DNA from: Pseudomonadota bacterium
GTDB lineage: Bacteria; Pseudomonadota; Alphaproteobacteria; Rhizobiales; Xanthobacteraceae
Direction: 5' to 3'
Length of the DNA stretch: 7,594 nt
Assembly: GCA_023391175.1 (NCBI GenBank)
Contig: JAEWBL010000538.1
Span: forward strand, 1-7,594
How positions within the stretch are numbered: position 1 is the first letter of the stretch; every line of letters begins with the position of its first letter. Below the pieces are notes generated by a model. It made no database searches. It had not been told where the DNA came from and saw only the letters and a program-made list of their open reading frames with translations. A program made the position numbers and the translations under genes. Of this stretch, positions 1-6,200 are shown piece by piece.

Positions 1-3
1 CCA

Positions 4-39
4 CCTTCTCCCGCAAGGGGAGAAGGCGAACCCCTCGCC
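4..39. repeat. Pair of adjoining inverted repeats (REP-like hairpin plus small stem-loop)
   Basis: Positions 4-12 (CCTTCTCCC) and 18-26 (GGGAGAAGG) form a perfect 9-bp stem around a 5-base loop, GCAAG. A second, smaller stem follows at once: GGCGA at 25-29 pairs with TCGCC at 35-39 around ACCCC. The first hairpin resembles the CTCCC-GCAAG-GGGAG type often seen between genes in alphaproteobacterial genomes; that is recalled, not searched. The pair begins immediately after the serine hydrolase stop codon (minus strand), so it may mark or protect that transcript's 3' end. No T-run follows on either strand, so I do not call it an intrinsic terminator. Confidence 0.6.
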
Positions 40-1260
40 TCACTTCGGGGCGAACTGCCCGTAGAGATGCTTCAGCACTTCGGTGGTGGCCGCCTCGGCG
101 ACCTGGCCCGGATAGTTGGTGACCGCCTCCACCGACATGTCGCTCGCCGGCTCCACCAGGATCTTGGCGAAGTTCATGCTGTTGGAGCCGTTGTGGGTGA
201 GCACCGGCGTCTTGGTCCAGTCCAGCTTCACCACGCCCCAGCCGAAGGCGTAATCGCCCGAGGACGGCGTGCCGGGGGGCGGGTCCTTGAAGGGCGGGGT
301 GGTGACGTGGGGCTTGTGGATGACGGCCAGCGTCTCCGGCGAGACGATGTGCGGGCCGCGCTTGCCCTGACCCGCGTTCCAGTCGCCCCAGCGGGCGAAA
401 TCGAGCACCGACATGTGGGCGATGCCGGCCGGGCCGATCACCGGCGGGATGTCCGCCGAGGGGCCCCAGGCCATGGGCGTGGGCTTGCCCTTGTCGTCCA
501 GCATGTGGCCGATGGGGGCGTCATACTTGCCGAAGGTGGCCTGCGGGCCGAAGCCGGCGCTCTTCAGGCCGAGCGGTGCATAGATGCGCTCTTCCACCAG
601 ACGTTCCCACGGCTTGCCCGAGACCTCCTCCAGCATGGCGCCGGCGAAGGTGTATCCGAGGTTGGAATACTGGAACGGCGAGCCGGTCTTGGGCACCTCG
701 GGCGCGTTCTTCTTCCAGCGCTCCAGCGCGTCGAGGCGCAGGGCGGTGGTGGTTTTCTCGAAGCCCACCGGATTGAAATAGATGCCGATGATCTCATCAT
801 TGTCGGAGGGGATGCCGCTGGTGTGGGACAGAAGCTGCTCCAGCGTCACCGCCGCGAGCTTCGGGTTCATGTCCTTCACCTTGCCGCCCAGCACCTCGCC
901 GAGGGTGCTGGTCCACTTGATCTTGCCCTCGTCCACCAGCGTCCCGGCGACGGTGGCGGTGAAGGCCTTGGTGTCGGAGCCGAGGTGGAAGCGGTCCTCC
1001 ACCGTTACCGGGATGTCGAGGCCGTTGGCGCGCTTGCCCACCGCCCCCGAGGCGACGATCTCGCCCGAGCGGGTGACGGCGGCGGCCAGCGCCGGCAGGC
1101 CGTATTTGGCGCGGATGCCTTCCAGATAGGTGTCGAGGTTTTCGGCGGCGTGGACGGGGGCCGAGAGGGCGAGCGCGGCGGCGAGGCCCAGTGCCATCCG
1201 CCCGAGGCTGCGCCGCCCGAAGGGGTGAGAGAAGCCCGATCCCGAGTGCCTGAAGTCCAT
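40..1260 (-). CDS. Secreted serine hydrolase, beta-lactamase family (class C / PBP-like fold)
   Basis: Exported serine hydrolase of the beta-lactamase/transpeptidase-like superfamily, 406 aa from the chosen start. Visible motifs: the nucleophile motif SxxK as S95-D-T-K98, the YxN motif as Y198-S-N200, and a third H-N-G motif at 356-358 where beta-lactamases have KTG. An H-T-S-G segment at 146-149 is also typical of the family. The N-terminus has twin arginines (R16-R17-S-L), a hydrophobic stretch at about 22-34, and a V-H-A cleavage site near residue 38, so export by Sec or possibly Tat to the periplasm is expected. I chose the ATG at 1260 because GGGAG (minus strand, 1266-1270) lies 5 bases upstream. 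A longer frame from 1347 would put 29 unlikely residues before the signal peptide. Members include esterases, D-aminopeptidases, carboxypeptidases and AmpC-like enzymes, and the substrate cannot be told from sequence. An HNG third motif argues against a true AmpC. The neighbouring gene is divergent and the gene seems monocistronic. Confidence 0.88.
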   Translation of the reverse strand: MDFRHSGSGFSHPFGRRSLGRMALGLAAALALSAPVHAAENLDTYLEGIRAKYGLPALAAAVTRSGEIVASGAVGKRANGLDIPVTVEDRFHLGSDTKAFTATVAGTLVDEGKIKWTSTLGEVLGGKVKDMNPKLAAVTLEQLLSHTSGIPSDNDEIIGIYFNPVGFEKTTTALRLDALERWKKNAPEVPKTGSPFQYSNLGYTFAGAMLEEVSGKPWERLVEERIYAPLGLKSAGFGPQATFGKYDAPIGHMLDDKGKPTPMAWGPSADIPPVIGPAGIAHMSVLDFARWGDWNAGQGKRGPHIVSPETLAVIHKPHVTTPPFKDPPPGTPSSGDYAFGWGVVKLDWTKTPVLTHNGSNSMNFAKILVEPASDMSVEAVTNYPGQVAEAATTEVLKHLYGQFAPK

Positions 1261-1265
1261 GCCCG

Positions 1266-1270
1266 CTCCC
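1266..1270 (-). promoter_or_regulatory. Ribosome-binding site of the serine hydrolase
   Basis: On the minus strand GGGAG, within a run GGGGGAG up to 1272, sits 5 bases before the ATG at 1260. It fixes that ATG as the start rather than the in-frame ATG at 1347. Confidence 0.6.
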
Positions 1271-1487
1271 CCGATGATGCTGCGCCGTTGATCCGGCCAA
1301 GCGTGGCCGCATGAACGCAGGCCGACCCCCCGGTTGGCAAGGCGCAAATGTCCGGGGTTGACAGACGCGCACGGCGGCCGGTGGGCGCGCTACCCGAGCG
1401 ACGGCCGGGCGTGTAGAACCGAAAGCAAAGCTCAAGCGTGCGGCCGCCCGCCGAGGCGCGGCATCGTGTGGCCGCCGCCGGGAGCGC

Positions 1488-1513
1488 GAGGAGGAAGCCC
1501 GAGGAGGAAGCCC
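1488..1513 (+). repeat. 13-bp tandem duplication carrying the ribosome-binding site of the SMP-30 gene
   Basis: GAGGAGGAAGCCC occurs twice back to back, at 1488-1500 and 1501-1513, with no mismatch. Each copy holds a full AGGAGG. The second copy ends directly against the ATG at 1514, putting its AGGAGG (1502-1507) 6 bases from the start; the first is 19 bases away. No start codon follows the first copy at a useful distance, so only the second is expected to initiate the annotated protein. The unit is 13 bp, not a multiple of three, which fits a non-coding leader. Confidence 0.85.
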
Positions 1514-2428
1514 ATGTATGCCGCCCCGCCCGCCGTCATCGCTCGCCCGTTCGTGGTCATGCCCGACGCCCTCAGGGTCGAGGGCCGCCGCTCCGAGTGG
1601 AACGAGGTGCAGTTCGGCGGCGTGCCGCTGACCACCTTCCTCGAAGGCCCCTCCTTCGACCGCGAAGGCAATCTGTGGGTCGTGGACATCCCGTGGGGCC
1701 GCCTCATCAAGGTGACGCCGCAGGGGGGGATCAGCGTCGAGGCGGAGTATGACGGCGAGCCCAACGGGCTGAAGTTCCACAAGGACGGCCGCGGCTTCAT
1801 CACCGACCACCGGCACGGCATCATGGTGTTCGATCCCGCCACCGGGCGGGTGGAGCCCTATCTGGAGCGGGCCATGCTCCAGCGCTTCAAGGGCGTCAAC
1901 GACCTGATCTTCGCGTCGAACGGCGACCTCTATTTCACCGACCAGGGCCAGACCGGCTGGCACGATCCCTCCGGCTGCCTCTATCGCCTCACCGCCGACG
2001 GGCGGCTGGACTGCGTGCTGAAGGGCATCCCGAGCCCCAACGGCCTTGTGCTCAACAAGGCCGAGACGGTGCTCTTCCTCGCCGTGACGCGGGCCAACGC
2101 CATCTGGCGCGTCCCGCTGATGCGCGACGGCACGGCGAGCAAGGTGGGCACCTTCATCCAGCTTTCAGGCGGCGGCGGGCCGGACGGCCTCGCCATCGAC
2201 GAGGAGGACAACCTCGTCGTCTGCCACATGGGTCTCGGCTCGGTGTGGCTGTTCAGCGCCCTCGGCGAGCCGATGCTGCGCATCAAGTCGCCGGAGGGCC
2301 ATCTGACCACCAATTGCGCCTTCGGCGGTCCGGACAACCGCACGCTCTTCATCACCGAATCGAAGACCGGCACCATCCTTTGCGCCGATCTGCCGGTGCC
2401 GGGCCGGCGCATGTATTCGCATGCCTGA
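1514..2428 (+). CDS. SMP-30/gluconolactonase/LRE family protein (lactonase-type beta-propeller)
   Basis: Probable soluble lactonase of the SMP-30/gluconolactonase family, 304 aa, about the usual length for this six-bladed beta-propeller. Blade-like repeats recur: E-G-P-S-F at 44-48 followed by G-N-L-W-V-V-D, P-N-G-L at 83-86, N-D-L-I-F at 129-133 followed by G-D-L-Y-F-T-D, S-P-N-G-L at 174-178, P-D-G-L-A-I-D at 223-229, and T-T-N-C-A-F at 265-270. By family comparison the divalent-metal ligands are E44, N176 and D224, and N129 sits where a substrate-binding Asn is found; all are present, so the site looks intact. No signal peptide is seen, so it is probably cytoplasmic. The ATG at 1514 is preferred over the frame opening at 1334 because a strong AGGAGG lies 6 bases upstream and family homology begins soon after. 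Sugar-acid lactones are the usual substrates, but the true one is unknown. No sugar dehydrogenase or transporter adjoins it, so context does not help. It appears to be transcribed alone. Confidence 0.87.
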   Translation: MYAAPPAVIARPFVVMPDALRVEGRRSEWNEVQFGGVPLTTFLEGPSFDREGNLWVVDIPWGRLIKVTPQGGISVEAEYDGEPNGLKFHKDGRGFITDHRHGIMVFDPATGRVEPYLERAMLQRFKGVNDLIFASNGDLYFTDQGQTGWHDPSGCLYRLTADGRLDCVLKGIPSPNGLVLNKAETVLFLAVTRANAIWRVPLMRDGTASKVGTFIQLSGGGGPDGLAIDEEDNLVVCHMGLGSVWLFSALGEPMLRIKSPEGHLTTNCAFGGPDNRTLFITESKTGTILCADLPVPGRRMYSHA

Positions 2429-2479
2429 GATCAGGGACGGACAGGTTTCGCCCACAACGCAGCGTGCCTTAGGTCATTC

Positions 2480-2508
2480 TTAACCATGATGGGGAAAAAT
2501 CCCCCCAT
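2480..2508. promoter_or_regulatory. Possible regulatory patch: TTAACCAT octamer abutting a G4/C4 hairpin
   Basis: TTAACCAT lies at 2480-2487. This octamer resembles half-sites described for the alphaproteobacterial cell-cycle regulator CtrA (recalled, not searched). Directly after it, GGGGA (2491-2495) pairs with TCCCC (2500-2504) across AAAA; an alternative fold pairs ATGGGG (2489-2494) with CCCCAT (2503-2508). No T-run follows the hairpin on the + strand, so it is a poor terminator for the gene to its left. It lies about 180-200 bases upstream of the outer-membrane protein start. A conventional -35/-10 pair could not be fixed in 2429-2686. Confidence 0.25.
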
Positions 2509-2686
2509 TCGGATCAGAGTTCAGTGCAGGGCGGGCCGCAAGGCATTCCAGTTCTTCGCAAAAATATCGCGAGGAAAAATCTGGTTTCGTACTGATACCG
2601 CGCCGGATTCCGCAGTGCTTTCCCGTCGGGCCTCATCGCCCCGCGCGCAGCGCTTGTGCCGTCTATTGTCGTTCGGAACCCGAGCC

Positions 2687-3433
2687 ATGCATCGTCACCT
2701 CCTTTCCCTCATCAGCGTCGCCGCGCTCGCGGCGCTTCCTGTCGCGGCCGGCGCGGCGGACCTCGCCATGAAGTATCCGGTGAAGGCCGTTCCGACGAAG
2801 ATCTTCTCCTGGACCGGCTTCTATATCGGCGGAAACGCGGGCTATGGCGGCGGAGCGCCCACCGCCACCGGCGTCACGTCCAATGGCGGTGTGTTCACCA
2901 GCTACGACCAGGCCTCGCTGACCTCCTCCGGCTTCTTCGCCGGCGGTCAGGTCGGCTACAACTACCAGTTCGCCAACAACGTGGTGCTGGGCGTCGAGAC
3001 CGATCTGCAGTGGTCCGGCATCAAGGGCCAGCTGGCGACGCTGGACAGCTCCGGGACCGTGGGCAATTTCACCGTGGGGCCGTCGCTCAGCTATTTCGGC
3101 ACGGTCCGGGCGCGCCTCGGCTATGCCATCGACCGCTTCCTGCCCTATGTGACGGGCGGTGCCGCCTACGGCCGCAATTCGTTCGAGGCCACGGTCACCA
3201 ATCCGGCGGGCATCGTCAACGCCTCCAGCGCCGCAACGACCTGGGGATGGACGGTCGGCGCCGGCGGCGAATTCGCGGTGACCAACAACTGGACGGTGAA
3301 GGCCGAATATCTCTACGTCGATCTCGGCAACTACAATTATGCCGTCCTCGACACGGCCAACGGCACCATCGGCGCCGGCTCGGTGGACAGCAAGATCCAG
3401 ACCTTCAAGGCCGGCGTGAACTACAAGTTCTGA
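2687..3433 (+). CDS. Outer-membrane beta-barrel protein (Omp25/Omp31-like porin family)
   Basis: Small outer-membrane barrel of the Omp25/Omp31 type found in Rhizobiales, 248 aa as called. A Sec signal peptide occupies roughly residues 1-23, with a hydrophobic core at 5-20 and an A-G-A cleavage site. The mature N-terminus then reads A-A-D-L and a short Lys/Pro-rich segment, followed by the family hallmark W-T-G-F-Y-I-G-G-N at 42-50. Alternating polar/aromatic strands follow, including G-F-F-A-G-G-Q-V-G-Y-N-Y at 82-93, R-A-R-L-G-Y at 141-146, P-Y-V-T-G-G-A-A-Y at 153-161 and K-A-E-Y-L-Y-V-D-L-G at 205-214. The chain ends N-Y-K-F; the terminal Phe is the usual signal for barrel assembly. I start at 2687 because the signal peptide begins there; the frame is open back to 2486 but those 67 residues are not family-like. 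The ribosome-binding site is weak (GGAA, 2675-2678). Likely roles are structural or diffusion-related; Omp25-type proteins also serve as surface antigens. It ends in a strong terminator and is probably monocistronic. Confidence 0.9.
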   Translation: MHRHLLSLISVAALAALPVAAGAADLAMKYPVKAVPTKIFSWTGFYIGGNAGYGGGAPTATGVTSNGGVFTSYDQASLTSSGFFAGGQVGYNYQFANNVVLGVETDLQWSGIKGQLATLDSSGTVGNFTVGPSLSYFGTVRARLGYAIDRFLPYVTGGAAYGRNSFEATVTNPAGIVNASSAATTWGWTVGAGGEFAVTNNWTVKAEYLYVDLGNYNYAVLDTANGTIGAGSVDSKIQTFKAGVNYKF

Positions 3434-3460
3434 CCGGGCGCGACATCTTTCCGGATCGAA

Positions 3461-3490
3461 GGCCCGCCGGCGACGCCGGCGGGTCTTTTG
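3461..3490 (+). terminator. Rho-independent terminator after the outer-membrane protein gene
   Basis: CCCGCCGGC (3463-3471) pairs perfectly with GCCGGCGGG (3475-3483) around the loop GAC. The stem extends by a G-T wobble and a G-C pair at 3461-3462 with 3484-3485, and TCTTTTG follows. It begins 28 bases past the stop at 3433. serA ends at 3506 on the other strand, so the two genes converge here. Read on the minus strand the hairpin is followed by CC-TTCG rather than a T-run, so it should serve the barrel gene best. Confidence 0.85.
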
Positions 3491-3505
3491 TCATTGGTGC
3501 CGGGC

Positions 3506-4765
3506 TCAGGCCTTGTATTCGTAGAGCAGCCGGGCGCGGATGGTGCCTTCCAGCGCGCGGATGTCGGCGAGGATGGCCTGGCTGTCCACGGCGGAGGCGT
3601 CCGCGTCGAGCACCACATAGCCGATGTCGGCGTTGGTCTCGTAATACTGGGCGGCGATGTTGACCGCGTGGCGGGCCAGCACCTCGTTGAGGCGCCCGAG
3701 CATGCCCGGCAGGTTGCGCTGAACCTGGATGAAGCGCGTGCCGGTGGGGCGCGCCGGCAGCTGCACCTGCGGGAAGTTCACGGCGCCCATGGTGGAGCCG
3801 GTGTCCGAATAGTCGAGCAGCTTGCGCGCCACCTCGGCGCCGATGCGCTCCTGCGCCTCCTCGGTGGAGCCGCCGATGTGCGGGGTCAGGATGACGTTGG
3901 GCAGGCCCTGCAGCGGGGAGACGAACTTCTGGCCGTTGGCGCTGGGCTCCACGGGGAACACGTCCACCGCCGCGCCGCGCAGGCGGCCTTCCTTCAGGGC
4001 GTCGGCGAGGGCGTCGAGGTCCACCACCGTGCCGCGGCTGTTGTTGATGAGATAGGCGCCCTTCTTCATGGCGGCGATCTCGGCGCGGCCGATCATCCCG
4101 GCGGTGGCGGGCGTCTCGGGCACGTGCAGGCTCACCACGTCGCTCTGGGAGAGCACCTCGGCCATGGTCGCCACCGGCTCTGTGTTGCCGTGACGGAGCT
4201 TGTCGGTGTGGTCGTAATAGATCACCCGCATGCCCATCGCCTCGGCGAGGTTGGAGAGCTGCGAGCCGATGTTGCCGTAGCCGATGATGCCGAGCGTCTT
4301 GCCGCGCACCTCGTGGCTGTCGGTGGCCGACTTGTCCCAAAGGCCCTCATGGGCGGCGGCCGAGCGGTTGGGGATGCGGCGCAGCAGCATCACGATCTCG
4401 CCGATCACCAGCTCCGCCACGCTGCGGGTGTTGGAGAAGGGGGCGTTGAACACCGGGATGCCGGCGATGCGGGTGGCGTCGATGTCCACCTGGTTGGTGC
4501 CGACGCTGAAGCAGCCGATGGCGATGAGGCGGTCGGCCGCCTCCAGCACGTCGGCGGTGATCTGGGTGCGCGAGCGGATGCCGAGCAGATAGACGCCCTT
4601 CAGCGCCTCCTTCAGCGCCTCCCCGTCCAGCGCCTTGGGCAGGCGGGTCAGGTTGGTGTAGCCGGCGTTGGTCATCATCTCGACGGCGCTGTCGTTGACG
4701 CCTTCGAGGAGCAGCACCTTGATCTTGTCGCGGGACAGGGAAAGCTGGGGGGCGTTTTGGGTCAC
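3506..4765 (-). CDS. serA: D-3-phosphoglycerate dehydrogenase (SerA) with C-terminal ACT domain
   Basis: Catalyses NAD-dependent oxidation of 3-phosphoglycerate to 3-phosphohydroxypyruvate, the first step of serine synthesis; cytoplasmic. At 419 aa it matches the short E. coli-type enzyme (410 aa) throughout, not the longer type with an extra intervening domain. The substrate-binding domain includes the near-identical run I-G-C-F-S-V-G-T-N-Q at 83-92 and N-A-P-F-S-N-T-R-S-V-A-E-L at 107-119. The Rossmann motif is G162-x-G164-x-x-G167, with D185 as the likely adenosine-ribose ligand. The catalytic set R244, E273 and H296 (in T-P-H-I-G-G) is complete. The ACT domain spans about 340-419 and ends in the conserved G-T-I-R-A-R-L-L-Y. 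Two serine-site Asn residues are kept (N351, N369), but the position equivalent to E. coli His344 is Q349. The start codon is GTG at 4765: homology begins within a few residues and no ATG lies nearby. AGGA is 11 bases upstream, a loose spacing. serC is not adjacent, though the two are often paired. Confidence 0.96.
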   Translation of the reverse strand: MTQNAPQLSLSRDKIKVLLLEGVNDSAVEMMTNAGYTNLTRLPKALDGEALKEALKGVYLLGIRSRTQITADVLEAADRLIAIGCFSVGTNQVDIDATRIAGIPVFNAPFSNTRSVAELVIGEIVMLLRRIPNRSAAAHEGLWDKSATDSHEVRGKTLGIIGYGNIGSQLSNLAEAMGMRVIYYDHTDKLRHGNTEPVATMAEVLSQSDVVSLHVPETPATAGMIGRAEIAAMKKGAYLINNSRGTVVDLDALADALKEGRLRGAAVDVFPVEPSANGQKFVSPLQGLPNVILTPHIGGSTEEAQERIGAEVARKLLDYSDTGSTMGAVNFPQVQLPARPTGTRFIQVQRNLPGMLGRLNEVLARHAVNIAAQYYETNADIGYVVLDADASAVDSQAILADIRALEGTIRARLLYEYKA

Positions 4766-4816
4766 GGGGCGCGACGTCCTTCGGCGATCAACGGGCGAAC
4801 CGCGCGGAAAGCGCTG

Positions 4817-4850
4817 CCGCGGAGAGAGGTCGGTTGCCGGCCTCTCGCGG
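4817..4850 (-). promoter_or_regulatory. Hairpin in the probable 5' leader of serA
   Basis: An interrupted inverted repeat: CCGC (4817-4820) pairs with GCGG (4847-4850); after a 3-base bulge, GAGAGG (4824-4829) pairs with CCTCTC (4841-4846), and CGG (4831-4833) with CCG (4837-4839) around TTG. In the serA RNA sense one pair (4830/4840) is a C-A mismatch; in the other sense it is a G-U wobble. The structure sits 52-85 bases before the GTG start and downstream of the candidate promoter, so it would be transcribed. No T-run follows, so it is not a classical attenuator. It could affect translation or mRNA stability, or be incidental GC-rich folding. Confidence 0.35.
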
Positions 4851-4907
4851 GGTTCGGTTCGGAATGGTGGTTGCCGGGTAGCGGATGCCGGCCCGGCGGC
4901 GGCGCGA

Positions 4908-4935
4908 AGGTAGCGATTTTGCCGCCCCAGTCCAG
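4908..4935 (-). promoter_or_regulatory. Candidate sigma-70-type promoter of serA
   Basis: On the minus strand CTGGAC (4935-4930) and CTACCT (4913-4908) are separated by 16 bases and followed by TCGCG, an arrangement common among alphaproteobacterial housekeeping promoters. Transcription would begin near 4900, giving serA a leader of about 135 bases that contains the hairpin at 4817-4850. Neither hexamer is close to consensus, so this is a suggestion. Confidence 0.35.
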
Positions 4936-5004
4936 AGATCGCGCGCCTTTGCCGCGGCTGGAGCTTTACTTAACGGTAGGGGTGGAGCACGGACCGTCGC
5001 CGCC

Positions 5005-5040
5005 CCGCGCAGCGGGACGATGACGGCTCTGGCTGCGCGG
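5005..5040 (-). other. Long-loop inverted repeat just after the monooxygenase gene
   Basis: CCGCGCAGC (5005-5013) and GCTGCGCGG (5032-5040) form a perfect 9-bp stem around an 18-base loop. On the minus strand it begins 9 bases after the stop codon of the luciferase-like gene (5049-5051). No T-run follows, so it is not a textbook intrinsic terminator, but its position suggests a role in 3'-end formation or mRNA stabilisation. The rest of the 283-bp gap holds the serA promoter and leader described separately. Confidence 0.4.
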
Positions 5041-5048
5041 TGCGGGGC

Positions 5049-6062
5049 TCACACCGCCGCCACCGCCTCCGGCGCGGCCGTCTCCCCCGCCACCTCGGCG
5101 ATCATGCGGTAGGAGGCGAGGCGTTTGTCGTGGTCGAACACGTCGGAGACGATCATCACCTCGTCCACCCCCGTCTCGCGCACGAAGGCGGCGATGCCGT
5201 CGCGCACGCGCTCGGGCCCGCCGATGACCGAACGGGCGAGGAAGCGCTGCGCCTGCGCCTTCTCCATGGGGGTCCAATAGTCCTCGATGTCGTCGATGGG
5301 CGGCCTGGAGAGCCCGCGCGCGCCGCGGAAGATGTCGGCCACCGACATCTGCTGGGTGGTGGCGAGCCGGCGGGCCTCGGCGTCGGTCTCGGCCGCGATC
5401 ACGTTCAGCGCGGCCATGGCATAGGGCTTCGCGAGCACGTCCGAGGGCTTGAAGCGGGCGCGGTAGATTTCCAGCGCCGGCAGCAGGTCGGCCGGGGCGA
5501 AGTGGGAGGCGAAGGCGTAGGGCAGGCCCAGCGCCGCCGCGAGCTGCGCGCCATAGGTGCTCGATCCGAGAATCCAGAGCGGCACCTGCGTGCCCGTCGC
5601 CGGCACGGCAAACAGAGTCTGGCCCGGCTGGGCGGGGCCGAGATAGGCCTCCAGCTCCTGCACATCCTGGGGGAAATTGTCGGAATTGGTGAGTGAGCGG
5701 CGCAGCGCCCGCATGGTCATCTGGTCGGTGCCGGGCGCGCGGCCGAGGCCGAGGTCGATGCGCCCGGGGAAGAGATGCGCCAGCGTGCCGAACTGCTCGG
5801 CGATCACGAGGGGCGCATGGTTGGGCAGCATGATGCCCCCCGCGCCCACCCGGATGCGCTCGGTCCCCGCCGCGATATGGGCGATGACCACCGCCGTGGC
5901 GGCGCTGGCGATGCCCTGCATGTTGTGATGCTCGGCCACCCAGAAGCGGCGATAGCCCCAGTCTTCTGCGTGGGCGGCGAGGTCGCGGGCATTGTCCAGG
6001 GCCTGGCGGGGGCCGAACCCCTCCCGCACCCGGACGAGATCGAGAATGGAAAGCTGGGCCAT
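5049..6062 (-). CDS. LLM-class flavin-dependent oxidoreductase, YhbW-like (luciferase-family monooxygenase)
   Basis: Member of the bacterial luciferase-like (LLM) superfamily, 337 aa, closest in my memory to E. coli YhbW (335 aa). These are TIM-barrel enzymes that normally use reduced FMN and O2; the substrate of this branch is not established. Conserved blocks match YhbW closely: W-V-A-E-H-H-N-M at 41-48, G-I-A-S-A-A-T at 50-56, [16 protein letters not shown] at 76-91, [13 protein letters not shown] at 99-111, L-G-S-S at 165-168 and A-F-A-S-H-F-A-P at 183-190. The Ala-rich tail after about 325 lacks conservation. I start at ATG 6062: GAGG lies 6 bases upstream and homology begins at once. 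The frame reaches back to an ATG at 6140, but the likely promoter lies inside that stretch and the 26 extra residues are not family-like. The gene upstream, on the same strand, is a bacteriophytochrome kinase 138 bp away. The gap contains hairpins, so an operon is possible but unproven. Confidence 0.92.
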   Translation of the reverse strand: MAQLSILDLVRVREGFGPRQALDNARDLAAHAEDWGYRRFWVAEHHNMQGIASAATAVVIAHIAAGTERIRVGAGGIMLPNHAPLVIAEQFGTLAHLFPGRIDLGLGRAPGTDQMTMRALRRSLTNSDNFPQDVQELEAYLGPAQPGQTLFAVPATGTQVPLWILGSSTYGAQLAAALGLPYAFASHFAPADLLPALEIYRARFKPSDVLAKPYAMAALNVIAAETDAEARRLATTQQMSVADIFRGARGLSRPPIDDIEDYWTPMEKAQAQRFLARSVIGGPERVRDGIAAFVRETGVDEVMIVSDVFDHDKRLASYRMIAEVAGETAAPEAVAAV

Positions 6063-6068
6063 CAACTG

Positions 6069-6072
6069 CCTC
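6069..6072 (-). promoter_or_regulatory. Ribosome-binding site of the luciferase-like gene
   Basis: GAGG on the minus strand, 6 bases before the ATG at 6062. It decides for this start over the in-frame ATG at 6140. Confidence 0.55.
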
Positions 6073-6100
6073 GTCCGCCCCCGAACGAAAGATGGTGGTG

Positions 6101-6128
6101 AGATAGGGACGGCGGCCGGAAAGCGGAA
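6101..6128 (-). promoter_or_regulatory. Candidate promoter of the luciferase-like gene
   Basis: On the minus strand CTATCT (6106-6101) is a fair -10 element for an alphaproteobacterium. With a 16-base spacer the -35 position reads TTCCGC (6128-6123), which is weak. Transcription would begin near 6095, about 33 bases before the chosen ATG. If real, it allows the gene to be expressed apart from the phytochrome kinase upstream. Confidence 0.3.
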
Positions 6129-6144
6129 GGGGCGGCACAACGGG

Positions 6145-6185
6145 GCTCCAGGGGAAGGAGCTGGTCAAGCCCGCGCGGGGCTTGA
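6145..6185 (-). terminator. Possible terminator or processing hairpins after the phytochrome kinase
   Basis: TCAAGCCC (6165-6172) and GGGCTTGA (6178-6185) form a perfect 8-bp stem with loop GCGCG, starting 15 bases past the kinase stop codon on the minus strand. A second, weaker stem follows: GCTCC (6145-6149) with GGAGC (6157-6161). No T-run follows either, so intrinsic termination would be inefficient. The first stem may simply limit read-through into the luciferase-like gene. Confidence 0.4.
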
Positions 6186-6200
6186 GCGCCTGCCCCCCTC

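Noticed and set aside
1294..1309. Small palindrome CGGCCA-AGCG-TGGCCG in the divergent gap as an operator
   Set aside because: It has only 6 bp per arm in GC-rich DNA and no repeat elsewhere in the gap, so chance is likely. The rest of 1261-1513 shows only the ribosome-binding sites and the 13-bp duplication.
67..1314. 415-aa open frame on the + strand, antisense to the serine hydrolase
   Set aside because: Its translation is rich in Arg, Gly, His and Val with no family motif. It mirrors the hydrolase, which has a signal peptide and catalytic motifs. High GC keeps opposing frames open.
1358..1363. Perfect TTGACA as a -35 element for the SMP-30 gene
   Set aside because: At 16-18 bases downstream the sequence is GC-rich (about GTGGGC) with no -10-like hexamer. 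The best nearby TAGAAC (1414-1419) is far too distant.
797..1963. 388-aa minus-strand frame spanning the divergent gap and both flanking genes
   Set aside because: It crosses the start regions of two real divergent genes in a different frame and has no recognisable motif.
2486..2686. In-frame N-terminal extension of the outer-membrane protein
   Set aside because: The extension would place 67 residues before an intact signal peptide, and the DNA there has the look of a non-coding leader.
3488..5023. 511-aa + strand frame over serA
   Set aside because: The protein is low-complexity in composition (His, Val, Gly, Ala, Arg) and lies antisense to an unmistakable SerA. It is a GC-driven shadow.
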